Source of the DNA: Arthrobacter sp. OAP107
Lineage (GTDB): Bacteria; Actinomycetota; Actinomycetes; Actinomycetales; Micrococcaceae
Assembly (NCBI RefSeq): GCF_040546765.1
Contig: NZ_JBEPOK010000001.1
Location: forward strand, 1,364,001 to 1,428,000
DNA length: 64,000 nucleotides
Direction: 5' to 3'
The position numbers and the translations under genes were made by a program. Numbering within the stretch: the stretch's first letter is position 1; every line of letters starts with the position of its first letter. The notes beneath the pieces are model-generated. The model was not told the DNA's origin. It saw nothing but the letters and a program-made list of their open reading frames with translations, and did no database searches. Shown in pieces: positions 1 through 7,474 of this stretch.

Positions 1-314
1 GCATCGTCCCGGCCCACCACGCGCTGCAGCACGGGGATGCCGAAGCCGAGGGTCTTTCCGGTGCCGGTCTTGGCCTGGCCGATGATGTCATGGCCGGACA
101 GCGCGACGGGCAGCGTCATGGCCTGGATGGGGAAGGGGTGCGTGATGCCGGCGTCGGCCAGCGATTCGACGATGTCGGCGCGGACGTCAAAGTCGGCGAA
201 CGACTTTTCGGCTATTTCGTGCGGCTTCTCGTCCGAGATGATGGTCTCTTCCGGCTCGATGGTCTCGGTGCCGGTGTCGTCGGAGAGAAGCTGGTGGGTA
301 TGCAATTCACTCAC
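1..314 (-). CDS. DEAD-box RNA helicase, N-terminal part (cut by window edge)
   Basis: Only the first ~104 residues are present; the rest lies left of base 1. The visible part carries the two N-terminal hallmarks of DEAD-box helicases: a Q motif (HPFPIQAMTLPVAL), preceded by a conserved aromatic (SFADF), and Walker A (AKTGTGKT). These proteins unwind or remodel RNA with ATP, in cold adaptation, ribosome assembly or RNA decay. The start is a GTG at 314 with AAGGAAA about nine bases upstream. An acidic N-terminal tail of ~35 residues precedes the Q motif. An RNB exoribonuclease lies upstream in the same direction, so RNA turnover is a plausible shared theme, but a ~300-base gap argues against a tight operon. 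Subfamily (RhlE or CsdA type) cannot be settled without the C-terminus. Confidence 0.9.
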   Translation of the reverse strand, partial: MSELHTHQLLSDDTGTETIEPEETIISDEKPHEIAEKSFADFDVRADIVESLADAGITHPFPIQAMTLPVALSGHDIIGQAKTGTGKTLGFGIPVLQRVVGRDD

Positions 315-613
315 AGGGGAGTTTCCTTATTCATTTAGGCGTTGGCGCCGCCTGCTCAACGGGGCGGGCACGGGGCCGTTCCGGAGCACGCTCAGGCGCG
401 CAAGCAATTCCAGTGGAAGCCGATCGCGGGCTATCTAATTGCCGGCACTGGGGACCGGCGGGTGGTACTCAAGATCGCGTAGGGGCGGGCTTGTTGAATT
501 CAAATCGAGGAAATCAACGACCGGGCATCCATTACTACCCACCCAGTCTACTGGCAAACCCGTGTTTTCCTTGACTCACGCCGCCGCAGGGCCCCTGGCG
601 ACGCAGAAGCGGA
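315..613. other. Intergenic region upstream of the DEAD-box helicase
   Basis: No convincing gene on either strand. It lies between the stop of the RNB protein and the start of the helicase, both on the minus strand, so it should hold the helicase promoter and possibly a long 5' leader, which is common for RNA helicases that control their own mRNA. A 10-base palindrome TTGAATTCAA sits at 494-503, and a weak 5-bp hairpin (GCCGG/CCGGC) near 442-460. Neither can be assigned a role. Confidence 0.4.
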
Positions 614-2131
614 TCAGCCGACGAGCTCGAGGTGGACCTCCCTGGTGGCGATGTCCGAGGAGATCAGCCGGACGCGGACCCTGGTGCCGGGCTCCATTTC
701 GCCCGCACACCTGGCCGTCACGGCCGGTTCGGCGATCTGGACCACGCCGGAGGGGCCGGACCCGTTGCTTCCCCTGCCGTTCAGACCTTTACCGTTGTTG
801 CCATTCCCGTTTCCGTTGCCTGCGCCGTTGCCGTTTTTGGCCGGCTTTGACCCGGAGATCACCACGGCATCGAACTCCTGTCCGATGTGGTTGATCAGCA
901 GCGCGGCTTCGACGGTGTCCAGGGCAAGGCGTTCCATCCTTGCCGCCAGCTGGTCGGAGTACGCCATGATTTCGGGCAGCGAGGGGAGCGCCTCGCGCGC
1001 CCAGGCAGGCACCGGCCTGTTGTTGCTCAGGGCCTCGCAGATGACCAGGACGAACCGGTCCACGAGCCGGCGCAGCGGTGCGGTGGTGTGCGCGTACGCG
1101 GTGCCGATGGCTGACTGGACGGCGTCCTCCGGGACGGTTCCGTCGAAATGCGTGTACGCGGCTCCGCGGAAGAGCATGCCGGCCGAATGGAGGATGGCCA
1201 GTTGGCCGTGGTCGGTGGGGTCGAGGGTGCGCAGGTACTCGCCGTAGCTTTCCTGCCCGTCCCACGGCTTGCCCAGCGCGGCTGTCTGGCGCTTGAAGTG
1301 GCTGAGCGAGCGTTCATCCGGGGCCGGCATGGTGCGCAGGATCCCTACCTTGCCGTTGAGCATCAGCGAAGCGGCGGCCATCCCGGTCATGAGCGAAATC
1401 TGGGCGTTCCAGTCCTCTACCGGCAGCTGGGGGACCGCCACGATCCGGTAGCCGCCGTCGGGCAGCTGGACAATCTCCTGTTCCGGCATGTTCAGGCTGG
1501 CACCGCCGCGGGCCCGCTCAAGGTCCACGCGCTTGCGCCCCACCTCCCGCAGCAGCTGCAGCATGGGCGGGGCGGTGCCGGCATCCAGGTCCGCCTGGAC
1601 GCCTTTGTAGTCGAGCTTGGCCCGGCTGCGCACGGCGGCCCGGCGCACCAGCACGGACACCACCTCGGCGGCGGCGTCGAGTTCGAACTCCCAGACAAAG
1701 GCGGAGCACAGCTGCCCGGCCAGCAGGCTGCCGGCGTTCTCGCTGATCACCTCCGGATGCAGCGGAATCCGGCCGTCCGGAGCGTAGAACGTCTGCCCCC
1801 GGCGGCGGGTCTCGGCGTCGAGCGCGCCGCCCGGCTGCACGAAGGACGGAACGTCGGCAATGGCGTAGAGGATCCGGTAGCCCTCACCGTGGCGTTCGAT
1901 GAACAGTGCCTGGTCCAGGTCGGTGGACGACGGCGGATCGATGGTCAGGAAGTCCACTCCGGTCAGGTCCAGGTCCGGAAACTGCCGGTCCGCCACGGCG
2001 GCTTCTGCTTCCTTGAGCACATCCTCGGGGAAGTCCCCGGGAAGCTCCAGCTCCGTCCGTAGAGCGCTCAGGGCGTCCGCGAGCGCATTGGTCTGCTCGT
2101 GGACGCTGGGCGACAGACGATGATGTGACAC
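614..2131 (-). CDS. RNB-domain exoribonuclease (RNase II/R family)
   Basis: Predicted 3'-5' hydrolytic exoribonuclease. The catalytic RNB domain spans roughly residues 50-380 with the acidic metal-binding motif DPPSSTDLDQAL near residue 66. At ~505 residues it is shorter than E. coli RNase II or RNase R because no N-terminal cold-shock domains are visible; this short form is usual in Actinobacteria. A low-complexity Gly/Asn linker (many GNG/NGN units, about residues 430-460) separates the catalytic part from a ~45-residue C-terminal segment that looks like a small beta-rich, S1/OB-like end (RVRVRLISSD). The start is a GTG at 2131. A TAACCT hexamer ends seven bases before it and there is no Shine-Dalgarno sequence, so a leaderless transcript is likely. 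It diverges from the ferritin-like gene across only 41 bases. Confidence 0.9.
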   Translation of the reverse strand: MSHHRLSPSVHEQTNALADALSALRTELELPGDFPEDVLKEAEAAVADRQFPDLDLTGVDFLTIDPPSSTDLDQALFIERHGEGYRILYAIADVPSFVQPGGALDAETRRRGQTFYAPDGRIPLHPEVISENAGSLLAGQLCSAFVWEFELDAAAEVVSVLVRRAAVRSRAKLDYKGVQADLDAGTAPPMLQLLREVGRKRVDLERARGGASLNMPEQEIVQLPDGGYRIVAVPQLPVEDWNAQISLMTGMAAASLMLNGKVGILRTMPAPDERSLSHFKRQTAALGKPWDGQESYGEYLRTLDPTDHGQLAILHSAGMLFRGAAYTHFDGTVPEDAVQSAIGTAYAHTTAPLRRLVDRFVLVICEALSNNRPVPAWAREALPSLPEIMAYSDQLAARMERLALDTVEAALLINHIGQEFDAVVISGSKPAKNGNGAGNGNGNGNNGKGLNGRGSNGSGPSGVVQIAEPAVTARCAGEMEPGTRVRVRLISSDIATREVHLELVG

Positions 2132-2172
2132 GAAAATCAGGTTAGCCCGAATTGCGCCGTTAGTCTTGGATT
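2132..2172. promoter_or_regulatory. Compact divergent promoter region, both sides apparently leaderless
   Basis: Forty-one bases separate two start codons pointing away from each other. On the minus strand TAACCT (2144-2139) is followed by 7 bases and GTG at 2131. On the plus strand TAGTCT (2161-2166) is followed by TGGATT and ATG at 2173. Both hexamers fit the actinobacterial -10 pattern TANNNT at the distance expected if transcription starts on the first base of the start codon. No ribosome binding site is visible for either gene. The -35 region of each promoter would have to lie in or beyond the neighbour's -10. Confidence 0.6.
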
Positions 2173-2859
2173 ATGGGCACATCCTCGGCTGACACCGCTC
2201 GCTACGACCGATTCGTCGCAGATCTGTTCGGCGTGATGGCATATGGCGAATTGTCCGCGTTCGAGCGGCTCTCCTCTGACGCCCGCTACTCACCCACGCT
2301 GCACGACCGGGCCGTGATCGGCAGGATTGCGGTCGTCGAATTCCAGCATTATGAACTGGTGAGCGCCAAGCTGGCGGAGATGGGCGTCGACGTCGAAAAT
2401 GCGATGCTGCCGTTCCAGTCGGCTGTGGACCACTTCCACGAACGGACCCGTCCGGCAGACTGGTACGAATCATTGATGAAGGCCTATGTGGTGGACACCG
2501 TTTCCGCCGATTTCTACCAGGCGGTGGCCCGGTTCGTGGATCCCGGAACGCGCGACCTCATCCAGCAGATCCAGTCGTCGGAAGAAGCCACGGCCGTACT
2601 CCGGGACCGGCTCAAGGGAGCACTGGCCGACGACCCCCGGCTTGCGTCCCGGCTCGCGCTGTGGGGCCGCCGGCTCCTGGGCGAAGCGATCACACAGGCC
2701 CAGCGCGTGGGCCACGAACACGCCTTTCTGAGCGAGCTGTTCGTCGAGGCGGAACCGGCCGCCACGGACGCCACCGCGCGCGAGCTGATGCGGGGCATCA
2801 CCGCCGAAGTCGCGGAGAACCATTCCCGGCGGATGGTCCAGCTGGGCCTCAGCGGGTAG
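2173..2859 (+). CDS. Ferritin-like fold protein (MiaE-like/ferritin-like superfamily)
   Basis: A 228-residue, mostly helical protein. The likely di-iron ligands are spread over four helices: E in the AYGELSAF stretch (~residue 26), ExxH in VVEFQHYEL (~residues 56-60), and a distal E/H pair in HEHAFLSELF and ENHSRRM near the C-terminus. It matches the actinobacterial ferritin-like family often found beside DEAD-box helicases and related at the fold level to tRNA-(ms2io6A) hydroxylase MiaE. Substrate and reaction are unknown; tRNA hydroxylation or iron/oxidative-stress chemistry are guesses from the fold. The start ATG lacks a Shine-Dalgarno sequence and lies six bases after a TAGTCT hexamer. 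Confidence 0.75.
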   Translation: MGTSSADTARYDRFVADLFGVMAYGELSAFERLSSDARYSPTLHDRAVIGRIAVVEFQHYELVSAKLAEMGVDVENAMLPFQSAVDHFHERTRPADWYESLMKAYVVDTVSADFYQAVARFVDPGTRDLIQQIQSSEEATAVLRDRLKGALADDPRLASRLALWGRRLLGEAITQAQRVGHEHAFLSELFVEAEPAATDATARELMRGITAEVAENHSRRMVQLGLSG

Positions 2860-2884
2860 CGGTTTCTCCGCACGAGACGGCGGC

Positions 2885-3586
2885 TTAGGAGACGGCGGCC
2901 GGCGCCGTTGCATCCAGGGCGTCGAGCAGTTCGGCCGCGGCGGCCGAGGGGTCTGGGGCCTCGGTGATGGCGCGGACGACGACGATCCGGCTGGCTCCTG
3001 CCGCCAGGACCTGCTCCACGTTCGTGCGGTCGATCCCGCCGATCGCGAACCAGGGCAGCAGCAGGCCGCCCACCCGTTCCTCATTCGCGCTGCGGACAGC
3101 CTCCGCGGCGTAGCGCACCAAATCGAGCCCGACGGCGGCCCGCCCGGGCTTCGTGGGGGTGGCCCACAGCGGGCCTACACAGAAATAGTCCAGGCCGCTG
3201 CGCCCGTGAGCCGCGGCGATGGCGGCGTCCACCTGCTCCGTGCTGTGGGTGGACAGTCCGATGACGGTGGCATCGTGCAGCAGCTTCCGGGCGGCGCGGA
3301 GCGGCAGGTCCTTCTGGCCAATGTGGAACACCGGTGCGCCGGCGATGGACGCGATATCGGCGCGGTCGTTCACGGCCCACAGCCGGCCGTGCCTGCGGGC
3401 GGCGGCATGGACGATCTCCAGCAGTTCGAGTTCCTCGGCCGCCTCGATGCTCTTATCCCGCAGCTGGATGATGTCCACGCCGCCGGCAAACGCCGCGTCC
3501 ACGAAGTCCGCAAAGTCCCCGCGCTCCTTGCGGGCGTCGGTGCAGAGGTACAGGCGGGCGGCGGTGTGGGCAGAGTGCTGGGTCAT
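2885..3586 (-). CDS. thiE: Thiamine-phosphate synthase
   Basis: Joins hydroxymethylpyrimidine-PP and thiazole phosphate into thiamine phosphate, the last condensation of thiamine synthesis. TIM-barrel landmarks are visible: VDIIQLRDK (pyrophosphate/pyrimidine site), WAVNDRADIA, HIGQKDLPL, GLSTHSTEQ, YFCVGPLWATPTKPGR (phosphate-binding loop) and FAIGGID. I chose ATG 3586 over the in-frame GTG nine bases upstream because AAGGTGG ends five bases before the ATG and overlaps the GTG. The same bases can also be read as TAAGGT plus seven bases before ATG, so the gene may be leaderless. It is divergent from thiO and lies outside the TPP riboswitch, which faces the other way. Confidence 0.95.
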   Translation of the reverse strand: MTQHSAHTAARLYLCTDARKERGDFADFVDAAFAGGVDIIQLRDKSIEAAEELELLEIVHAAARRHGRLWAVNDRADIASIAGAPVFHIGQKDLPLRAARKLLHDATVIGLSTHSTEQVDAAIAAAHGRSGLDYFCVGPLWATPTKPGRAAVGLDLVRYAAEAVRSANEERVGGLLLPWFAIGGIDRTNVEQVLAAGASRIVVVRAITEAPDPSAAAAELLDALDATAPAAVS

Positions 3587-3621
3587 GGCAACCACCTTAG
3601 TTCCTCTAAACTGGGCAGGTA

Positions 3622-3720
3622 CCGCGGGAGCCCGTTACTGCTGTCATAAAAGGCGCAGGGCTGAGAGGGCGTCAGAGCCGACCGCTTGACCTGATCCGGT
3701 TAGTACCGGCGTAGGGAAGG
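3622..3720 (+). ncRNA. TPP riboswitch (THI element)
   Basis: The conserved blocks of the thiamine-pyrophosphate aptamer appear in order: a GGGAGCCCG-like 5' stem, GGGCTGAGAGGG (pyrimidine-sensing J3/2 region) at about 3658-3669, then GACCGCTTGACCTGATCCGG, TTAGTACCGG and the terminal CGTAGGGAAGG at 3710-3720. The aptamer ends almost on the ribosome binding site (GGAAGGA) of thiO, whose ATG is at 3727. No separate terminator hairpin with a T-tract fits between aptamer and gene. Control by hiding the ribosome binding site is therefore the likely mode. It should repress thiO-thiS-thiG when TPP is abundant. Confidence 0.95.
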
Positions 3721-3726
3721 AATTGC

Positions 3727-5052
3727 ATGAATCCTGAAACCAGCGGCCCAAAACGTGCCGCCATTTGTCTTGAGGCGGATGTGGCCGTCATCGGCGGCGG
3801 CGTTGTAGGCCACGGGATCGCCTGGGAGGCACGGCGCTCCGGCCGTTCCGTGGTGCTCATCGACGAAGCCCCGGGCAGCGGCGCAAGCTGGGCCGCGGCC
3901 GGCATGCTGGCCCCGGTCAGCGAACTGCATTACCAGGAGGAAGGGCTCCTGGAGCTGATGCTGGAGTCCTCCGCCAGATGGCCGGAGTTTGCCGGCACGC
4001 TCACCGCCGGCGAGGATGCCGGGTACCTGACGACGCCGACCCTTGCGGTGGGTGCCGATCCCGCCGACCGCCGGGCCCTGATGGACCTGCGGGACGTGCA
4101 GCGGACCCACGGCCTGGTTGTCGAACCGCTGACCATCCGGGAGGCTCGTTCCAGGGAGCCGCTGCTCAGCCCCGGAATCTCCTGCGCCCTGGACATCCCG
4201 GCGGACCACCAGGTGGATCCGCGCAGGCTGGTCCGGGCGATTGCAGCCGGGCTGGCCGGTCATGGCCAGGAGATCGCGGCGGTGGACGGATACGCGGTGC
4301 GGGAGCCTGCCGCCGGCCTGCTCTGGGACGGCGGCCGGGTCGGCGGAGTACGGCTTGCCGGCGGCGGCACTGTCAGAGCCGCCGAGACGGTGGTGGCCAA
4401 CGGCCTGGGCGCGGCGCAGCTGCAAGACCTGCCCGCAGGCCTGCAGTTGCCGCTGCGCCCGGTCTACGGCGACATCCTTCGCCTCAAGGTGCCCGCACAC
4501 CTGCAGCCCCTGCTCACCGCGACAGTCCGCGGCATGGTGCGGGGCGTGCCCGTCTACATCGTGCCGCGCCAGGACGGCACGGTGGTGGTGGGCGCCACCC
4601 AGCGCGAGGACGGCGTACCGGGCACGAGCGCCGGCGGTGTCTACCAGCTGCTGCGCGACGCCCAGGTCCTGGTGCCGGCCGTCGCCGAGCTCGAGCTCCT
4701 CGAAGCCACGGCCCGGGCGCGGCCGGGCACACCGGACAACGCGCCGCTGCTCGGCCGGCTGCCCGGCGGGCCCGGGGCGGCGCAGGATCCCGGGCAGGAA
4801 CCCGGGACGGACGTGGCCGGCCTCATCATCGCCACCGGGTTCTTCCGCCACGGCGTCCTGCTGACCCCGGCGGCAGCAGTGATCTGCCGCCAGCTCATGG
4901 ACGGCACCCGCGACCCGCGCTGGTCCGCGTTCCGTCCGGGCCGGTTTTCCCCCGGGCTCCAGGACAAGGGTGAATCCGGCCCGGCGAAGTCCGGCCCGGC
5001 GAAATCCGCCGCGCTGCAGGCCGCCGCTGGACTCAGCCCTGCCCCTGGGTGA
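3727..5052 (+). CDS. thiO: Glycine oxidase ThiO
   Basis: FAD-dependent oxidase that makes dehydroglycine (iminoacetate) from glycine for thiazole formation by ThiG. The Rossmann FAD motif VAVIGGGVVGHGIAWE is at residues 20-35, followed by GASWAAAGMLAP, typical of the DAO/ThiO family. The C-terminal FAD contact region includes RARPGTPDNAPLLG and IATGFFRHGVLLTP. After the catalytic domain (~residue 400) comes a Gly/Ser/Pro/Lys-rich tail containing an exact in-frame 15-bp tandem duplication (SGPAK twice, 4975-5004). It is first in the thiO-thiS-thiG operon under the TPP riboswitch. Use of ThiO rather than ThiH implies aerobic thiazole synthesis. Confidence 0.95.
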   Translation: MNPETSGPKRAAICLEADVAVIGGGVVGHGIAWEARRSGRSVVLIDEAPGSGASWAAAGMLAPVSELHYQEEGLLELMLESSARWPEFAGTLTAGEDAGYLTTPTLAVGADPADRRALMDLRDVQRTHGLVVEPLTIREARSREPLLSPGISCALDIPADHQVDPRRLVRAIAAGLAGHGQEIAAVDGYAVREPAAGLLWDGGRVGGVRLAGGGTVRAAETVVANGLGAAQLQDLPAGLQLPLRPVYGDILRLKVPAHLQPLLTATVRGMVRGVPVYIVPRQDGTVVVGATQREDGVPGTSAGGVYQLLRDAQVLVPAVAELELLEATARARPGTPDNAPLLGRLPGGPGAAQDPGQEPGTDVAGLIIATGFFRHGVLLTPAAAVICRQLMDGTRDPRWSAFRPGRFSPGLQDKGESGPAKSGPAKSAALQAAAGLSPAPG

Positions 5053-5113
5053 TGGCTGCCCAGCGAATCTCCGTCATGACCCGCGTCACATTTGACCCGA
5101 ACAAGGAACCAGC

Positions 5114-5350
5114 ATGAACATCACTCTGAACGGTATCGAACAGGAAGTAGGCGAGGGCGCCTCGGTCACCTCGCTTGTCAGCCAGGTCACGGGGCGCCGC
5201 CTGTCCGCCAACGGACAGGCCGCCGACGGCCAGCGACTGGGAGTGGCGGTGGCGCGCAATGCAGCGGTCGTGCCGCGCAGCCAGTGGCACAGCACCGCCC
5301 TCGCCGAGGGCGACGAGATCGAACTGGTCACGGCAGTCCAAGGAGGATGA
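5114..5350 (+). CDS. thiS: Sulfur carrier protein ThiS
   Basis: Small beta-grasp, ubiquitin-like protein (78 residues, slightly longer than the usual ~66) ending in the required Gly-Gly (AVQGG). The C-terminal glycine is adenylated and then thiocarboxylated to deliver sulfur to the thiazole ring. AAGGA six bases before the ATG is a good ribosome binding site. Its stop codon overlaps the upstream in-frame ATG of thiG, so the two are probably translated together. The adenylating enzyme is probably the MoeZ-type protein at 8228-9427, since no separate thiF is visible here. Confidence 0.95.
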   Translation: MNITLNGIEQEVGEGASVTSLVSQVTGRRLSANGQAADGQRLGVAVARNAAVVPRSQWHSTALAEGDEIELVTAVQGG

Positions 5351-5355
5351 GCACG

Positions 5356-6150
5356 ATGGCAGAAACATTGATTGAAACAGCAGACAGCCTGGTCATTGAC
5401 GGGGTGGAACTGACCTCGCGGCTCATCATGGGCACCGGCGGCGCCCCGAGCCTGGACGGTCTCGGCTCAGCGCTGGTCGCCTCCGGCACCCAGCTGACCA
5501 CAGTTGCGATGCGGCGCTACTCGCCGGCCGAAACGGGCTCGCTCTTCCAGCTGCTGGTGGACCACAACATCCGCGTGCTCCCCAACACCGCCGGCTGCTT
5601 CACGGCGCGGGACGCGGTCATGACGGCCGAGCTGGCCCGTGAGGCGCTGGAGACCGACTGGGTCAAGCTCGAGGTCATCGCGGATGAGCACACGCTGCTG
5701 CCTGACGCCGTGGAGCTCGTGGACGCCACGGAGCAGCTGGTCAACCGCGGCTTCAAGGTCTTCGCCTACACCAACGACGATCCCGTCCTGGCACTGCGGC
5801 TCGAAAATCTGGGAGCCTCGGCCGTCATGCCGCTGGGAGCACCAATCGGCACGGGCCTGGGCATCCTCAATCCGCACAACATCGAGCTGATCGTGTCGCG
5901 GGCCTCCGTTCCCGTGGTCCTGGACGCCGGGATCGGCACAGCATCGGACGCGGCACTGGCCATGGAGCTGGGCTGCGACGCCGTGCTGCTGGCCACGGCT
6001 GTCACGCGCGCGCAGAACCCCGCACTCATGGCCGGGGCCTTCAAACATGCCGTCGCCGCCGGTAGGCTGGCGCGTGCGGCCGGGCGGATCCCGCGCCGTG
6101 AGCATGCCCTGGCCTCGTCGGCCATGGAGGGCCGGGCCGAGTTCCTCTAA
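5356..6150 (+). CDS. thiG: Thiazole synthase ThiG
   Basis: TIM-barrel enzyme that combines deoxyxylulose phosphate, dehydroglycine and ThiS thiocarboxylate into thiazole phosphate. Family landmarks: SRLIMGTGG at the start of the barrel, the Schiff-base lysine in DWVKLEVI (~residue 104), VFAYTNDDP, MPLGAPIGTGLG and VLDAGIGTASDAA. Of two nearby starts I prefer ATG 5356 (MAETL): AGGAGG at 5341-5346 is nine bases upstream of it but directly abuts the ATG at 5347. The ThiG barrel ends near EGRAEFL, a standard length. Confidence 0.96.
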   Translation: MAETLIETADSLVIDGVELTSRLIMGTGGAPSLDGLGSALVASGTQLTTVAMRRYSPAETGSLFQLLVDHNIRVLPNTAGCFTARDAVMTAELAREALETDWVKLEVIADEHTLLPDAVELVDATEQLVNRGFKVFAYTNDDPVLALRLENLGASAVMPLGAPIGTGLGILNPHNIELIVSRASVPVVLDAGIGTASDAALAMELGCDAVLLATAVTRAQNPALMAGAFKHAVAAGRLARAAGRIPRREHALASSAMEGRAEFL

Positions 6151-6214
6151 GCCCGGCAAATCCCTGGCGGCCCGGCGGCGGCAGGCTCAACAGTTCCCAC
6201 ATAGGAAATGCACC

Positions 6215-6886
6215 GTGGCCGCCAGGGAAGACATCCTCACCCGACCCCAGATCGACGAAGCGCTCGCGGGCCTTCCCGACTGGCGTTACCGGCAGGGCGG
6301 CCTGGTCACCGTCTATAAGACGCCGACGGCGGCCGCCGCGCTGGAGCTGATTGCCGCCGTCGGGCGTGTGGCAGAGGACATGGACCACCACCCGGACCTG
6401 GACTGGCGCTACAACCGGGTGTTCATCCGGTTCAGTTCCCACGACGTCGGGGGCGAGGTGACCACACGGGATACCGGGGCCGCCGCCTCGGTCAGCGCGG
6501 CCGCGTCGGCCGGGGCCGAGGCCCAGCCCGGCCTGTACCGGACGGTGGACATCGGCGTCGACACCGCCGATGCCGCGGAGATTTCCGAGGTCTGGCGCGT
6601 GGCGCTCGGTTACCGGAAGGGCAGGTTCGGGGACCTGGTGGACCCGTACGGCCGGGGTCCCGGGGTGTGGTTCCAGGAGACCGCAACCCCCAATGACAAC
6701 CGCCTGCATTTGGACGTCCACCGCTCGAAGGCCGAATCGGCGCCCGCCCTGGAGAAGACGGCCGCAACCGGGGCCTTAATGAACAGTGACCACGCACCCA
6801 ATTGGGTGGTGGTCACTGATGCCCAGGGGAACCGGCTGTGCCTGTGCACCGAGGAAGGCCATGAGCCCGACGTCGGCGGGTCCTAG
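6215..6886 (+). CDS. Pterin-4a-carbinolamine dehydratase fused to a glyoxalase/VOC domain
   Basis: Two domains in one ~223-residue protein. Residues ~5-90 are a PCD/DCoH domain with the signature DMDHHPDLDWRYNRV (the His-His-Pro...Trp active site), which dehydrates 4a-hydroxytetrahydropterin. After an Ala/Ser/Gly linker (~90-105), residues ~106-215 look like a single glyoxalase/VOC module (VDIGVDTADAAEISEVW, VDPYGRGPGVWFQE, RLHLDVHRS). The substrate of the second half is unknown; no full set of metal ligands can be assigned. The start is GTG 6215, with AGGAAA six bases upstream. It follows thiG by 64 bases in the same direction, but no link to thiamine synthesis is established. Its stop overlaps the stop of the convergent small membrane-protein gene. 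Confidence 0.8.
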   Translation: MAAREDILTRPQIDEALAGLPDWRYRQGGLVTVYKTPTAAAALELIAAVGRVAEDMDHHPDLDWRYNRVFIRFSSHDVGGEVTTRDTGAAASVSAAASAGAEAQPGLYRTVDIGVDTADAAEISEVWRVALGYRKGRFGDLVDPYGRGPGVWFQETATPNDNRLHLDVHRSKAESAPALEKTAATGALMNSDHAPNWVVVTDAQGNRLCLCTEEGHEPDVGGS

Positions 6887-7185
6887 ATCTTAAGCGCTGC
6901 CGTCAGCCGCTGCGTGTCCTGTTTGGCCCGCGCACGGCCAAGGGAGACCGCCACCGCCAGGGCGGCAGCCGTCCCCGCTGCCATGGGAAGGACCCACGGC
7001 AGCCACGTCAGGCCCGGCTGGTAGCCCAGCCCCGCCCAGATGCAGATGATCCATGCCAGCATACCCACCGCAGCGGCGGTGCCCGCCGGCAGGAGGACGC
7101 CGTACCTGGTGTGGCGGCGGTCATTGGCCCAGATGATGAAGCCGGCAGCGGCAGTCACCAGGAGCACGATGACGAGGGACAGCAC
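6883..7185 (-). CDS. Small membrane protein, three predicted helices
   Basis: A 100-residue protein with three hydrophobic segments (about residues 2-19, 29-50 and 61-84) and short polar ends, the last basic (GRARAKQDTQR). The first segment could be mistaken for a signal peptide but is followed by two more helices. No known motif is recognised. It lies eight bases downstream of the DUF3107 gene on the same strand, so the two are probably co-transcribed. The convergent PCD/VOC gene shares its last bases: the two stop codons (6883-6885 minus, 6884-6886 plus) interlock. Confidence 0.6.
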   Translation of the reverse strand: MLSLVIVLLVTAAAGFIIWANDRRHTRYGVLLPAGTAAAVGMLAWIICIWAGLGYQPGLTWLPWVLPMAAGTAAALAVAVSLGRARAKQDTQRLTAALKI

Positions 7186-7193
7186 GGCCCGGC

Positions 7194-7418
7194 CTACAGT
7201 GCGCCGAAGCCGACCCGGCGCACTTCCTCTGCGCCGATTTCGACGTAACCCAGGACGTTGGCCGGGATGATGATCTGGCGGCCCTTCTCGTCGTTCAGGC
7301 GGAGCTCGCTGCCCTTGGCGATGGCCTCGGCCACTACTTTGGCCACGGCGTCAGCATCCTGAGCCGATTCCAGCACAATTTCACGGCCGACGTTCTGAAT
7401 GCCGATCTTTACTTCCAC
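7194..7418 (-). CDS. DUF3107 small protein
   Basis: A 74-residue protein of an Actinobacteria-restricted family (the TB9.4/Rv3208A type). It is compact with alternating strand and helix (VKIGIQNVGREIVLES, then AKVVAEAIAKG, then IIIPANVLGYVEIG). The biochemical role is unknown. The start is a GTG at 7418 with GGAGG seven bases upstream. In mycobacteria the same family sits next to a TetR regulator and moeB1, as here, which supports a conserved but unexplained functional link. Confidence 0.88.
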   Translation of the reverse strand: MEVKIGIQNVGREIVLESAQDADAVAKVVAEAIAKGSELRLNDEKGRQIIIPANVLGYVEIGAEEVRRVGFGAL

Positions 7419-7443
7419 AGCAAGGCCTCCCAGCCAGTCAAGG

Positions 7444-7455
7444 TTGAAATTTCAA
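7444..7455. promoter_or_regulatory. 12-bp perfect palindrome upstream of DUF3107
   Basis: TTGAAATTTCAA is a perfect palindrome 26 bases before the DUF3107 start, inside the 56-base gap that follows the TetR gene. Its position fits a promoter or operator for DUF3107 and the small membrane protein. It is short and AT-rich in a GC-rich genome, which makes it stand out. Function is inferred from position only. Confidence 0.35.
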
Positions 7456-7474
7456 AGGTAGTTTCAGTTGTAGT

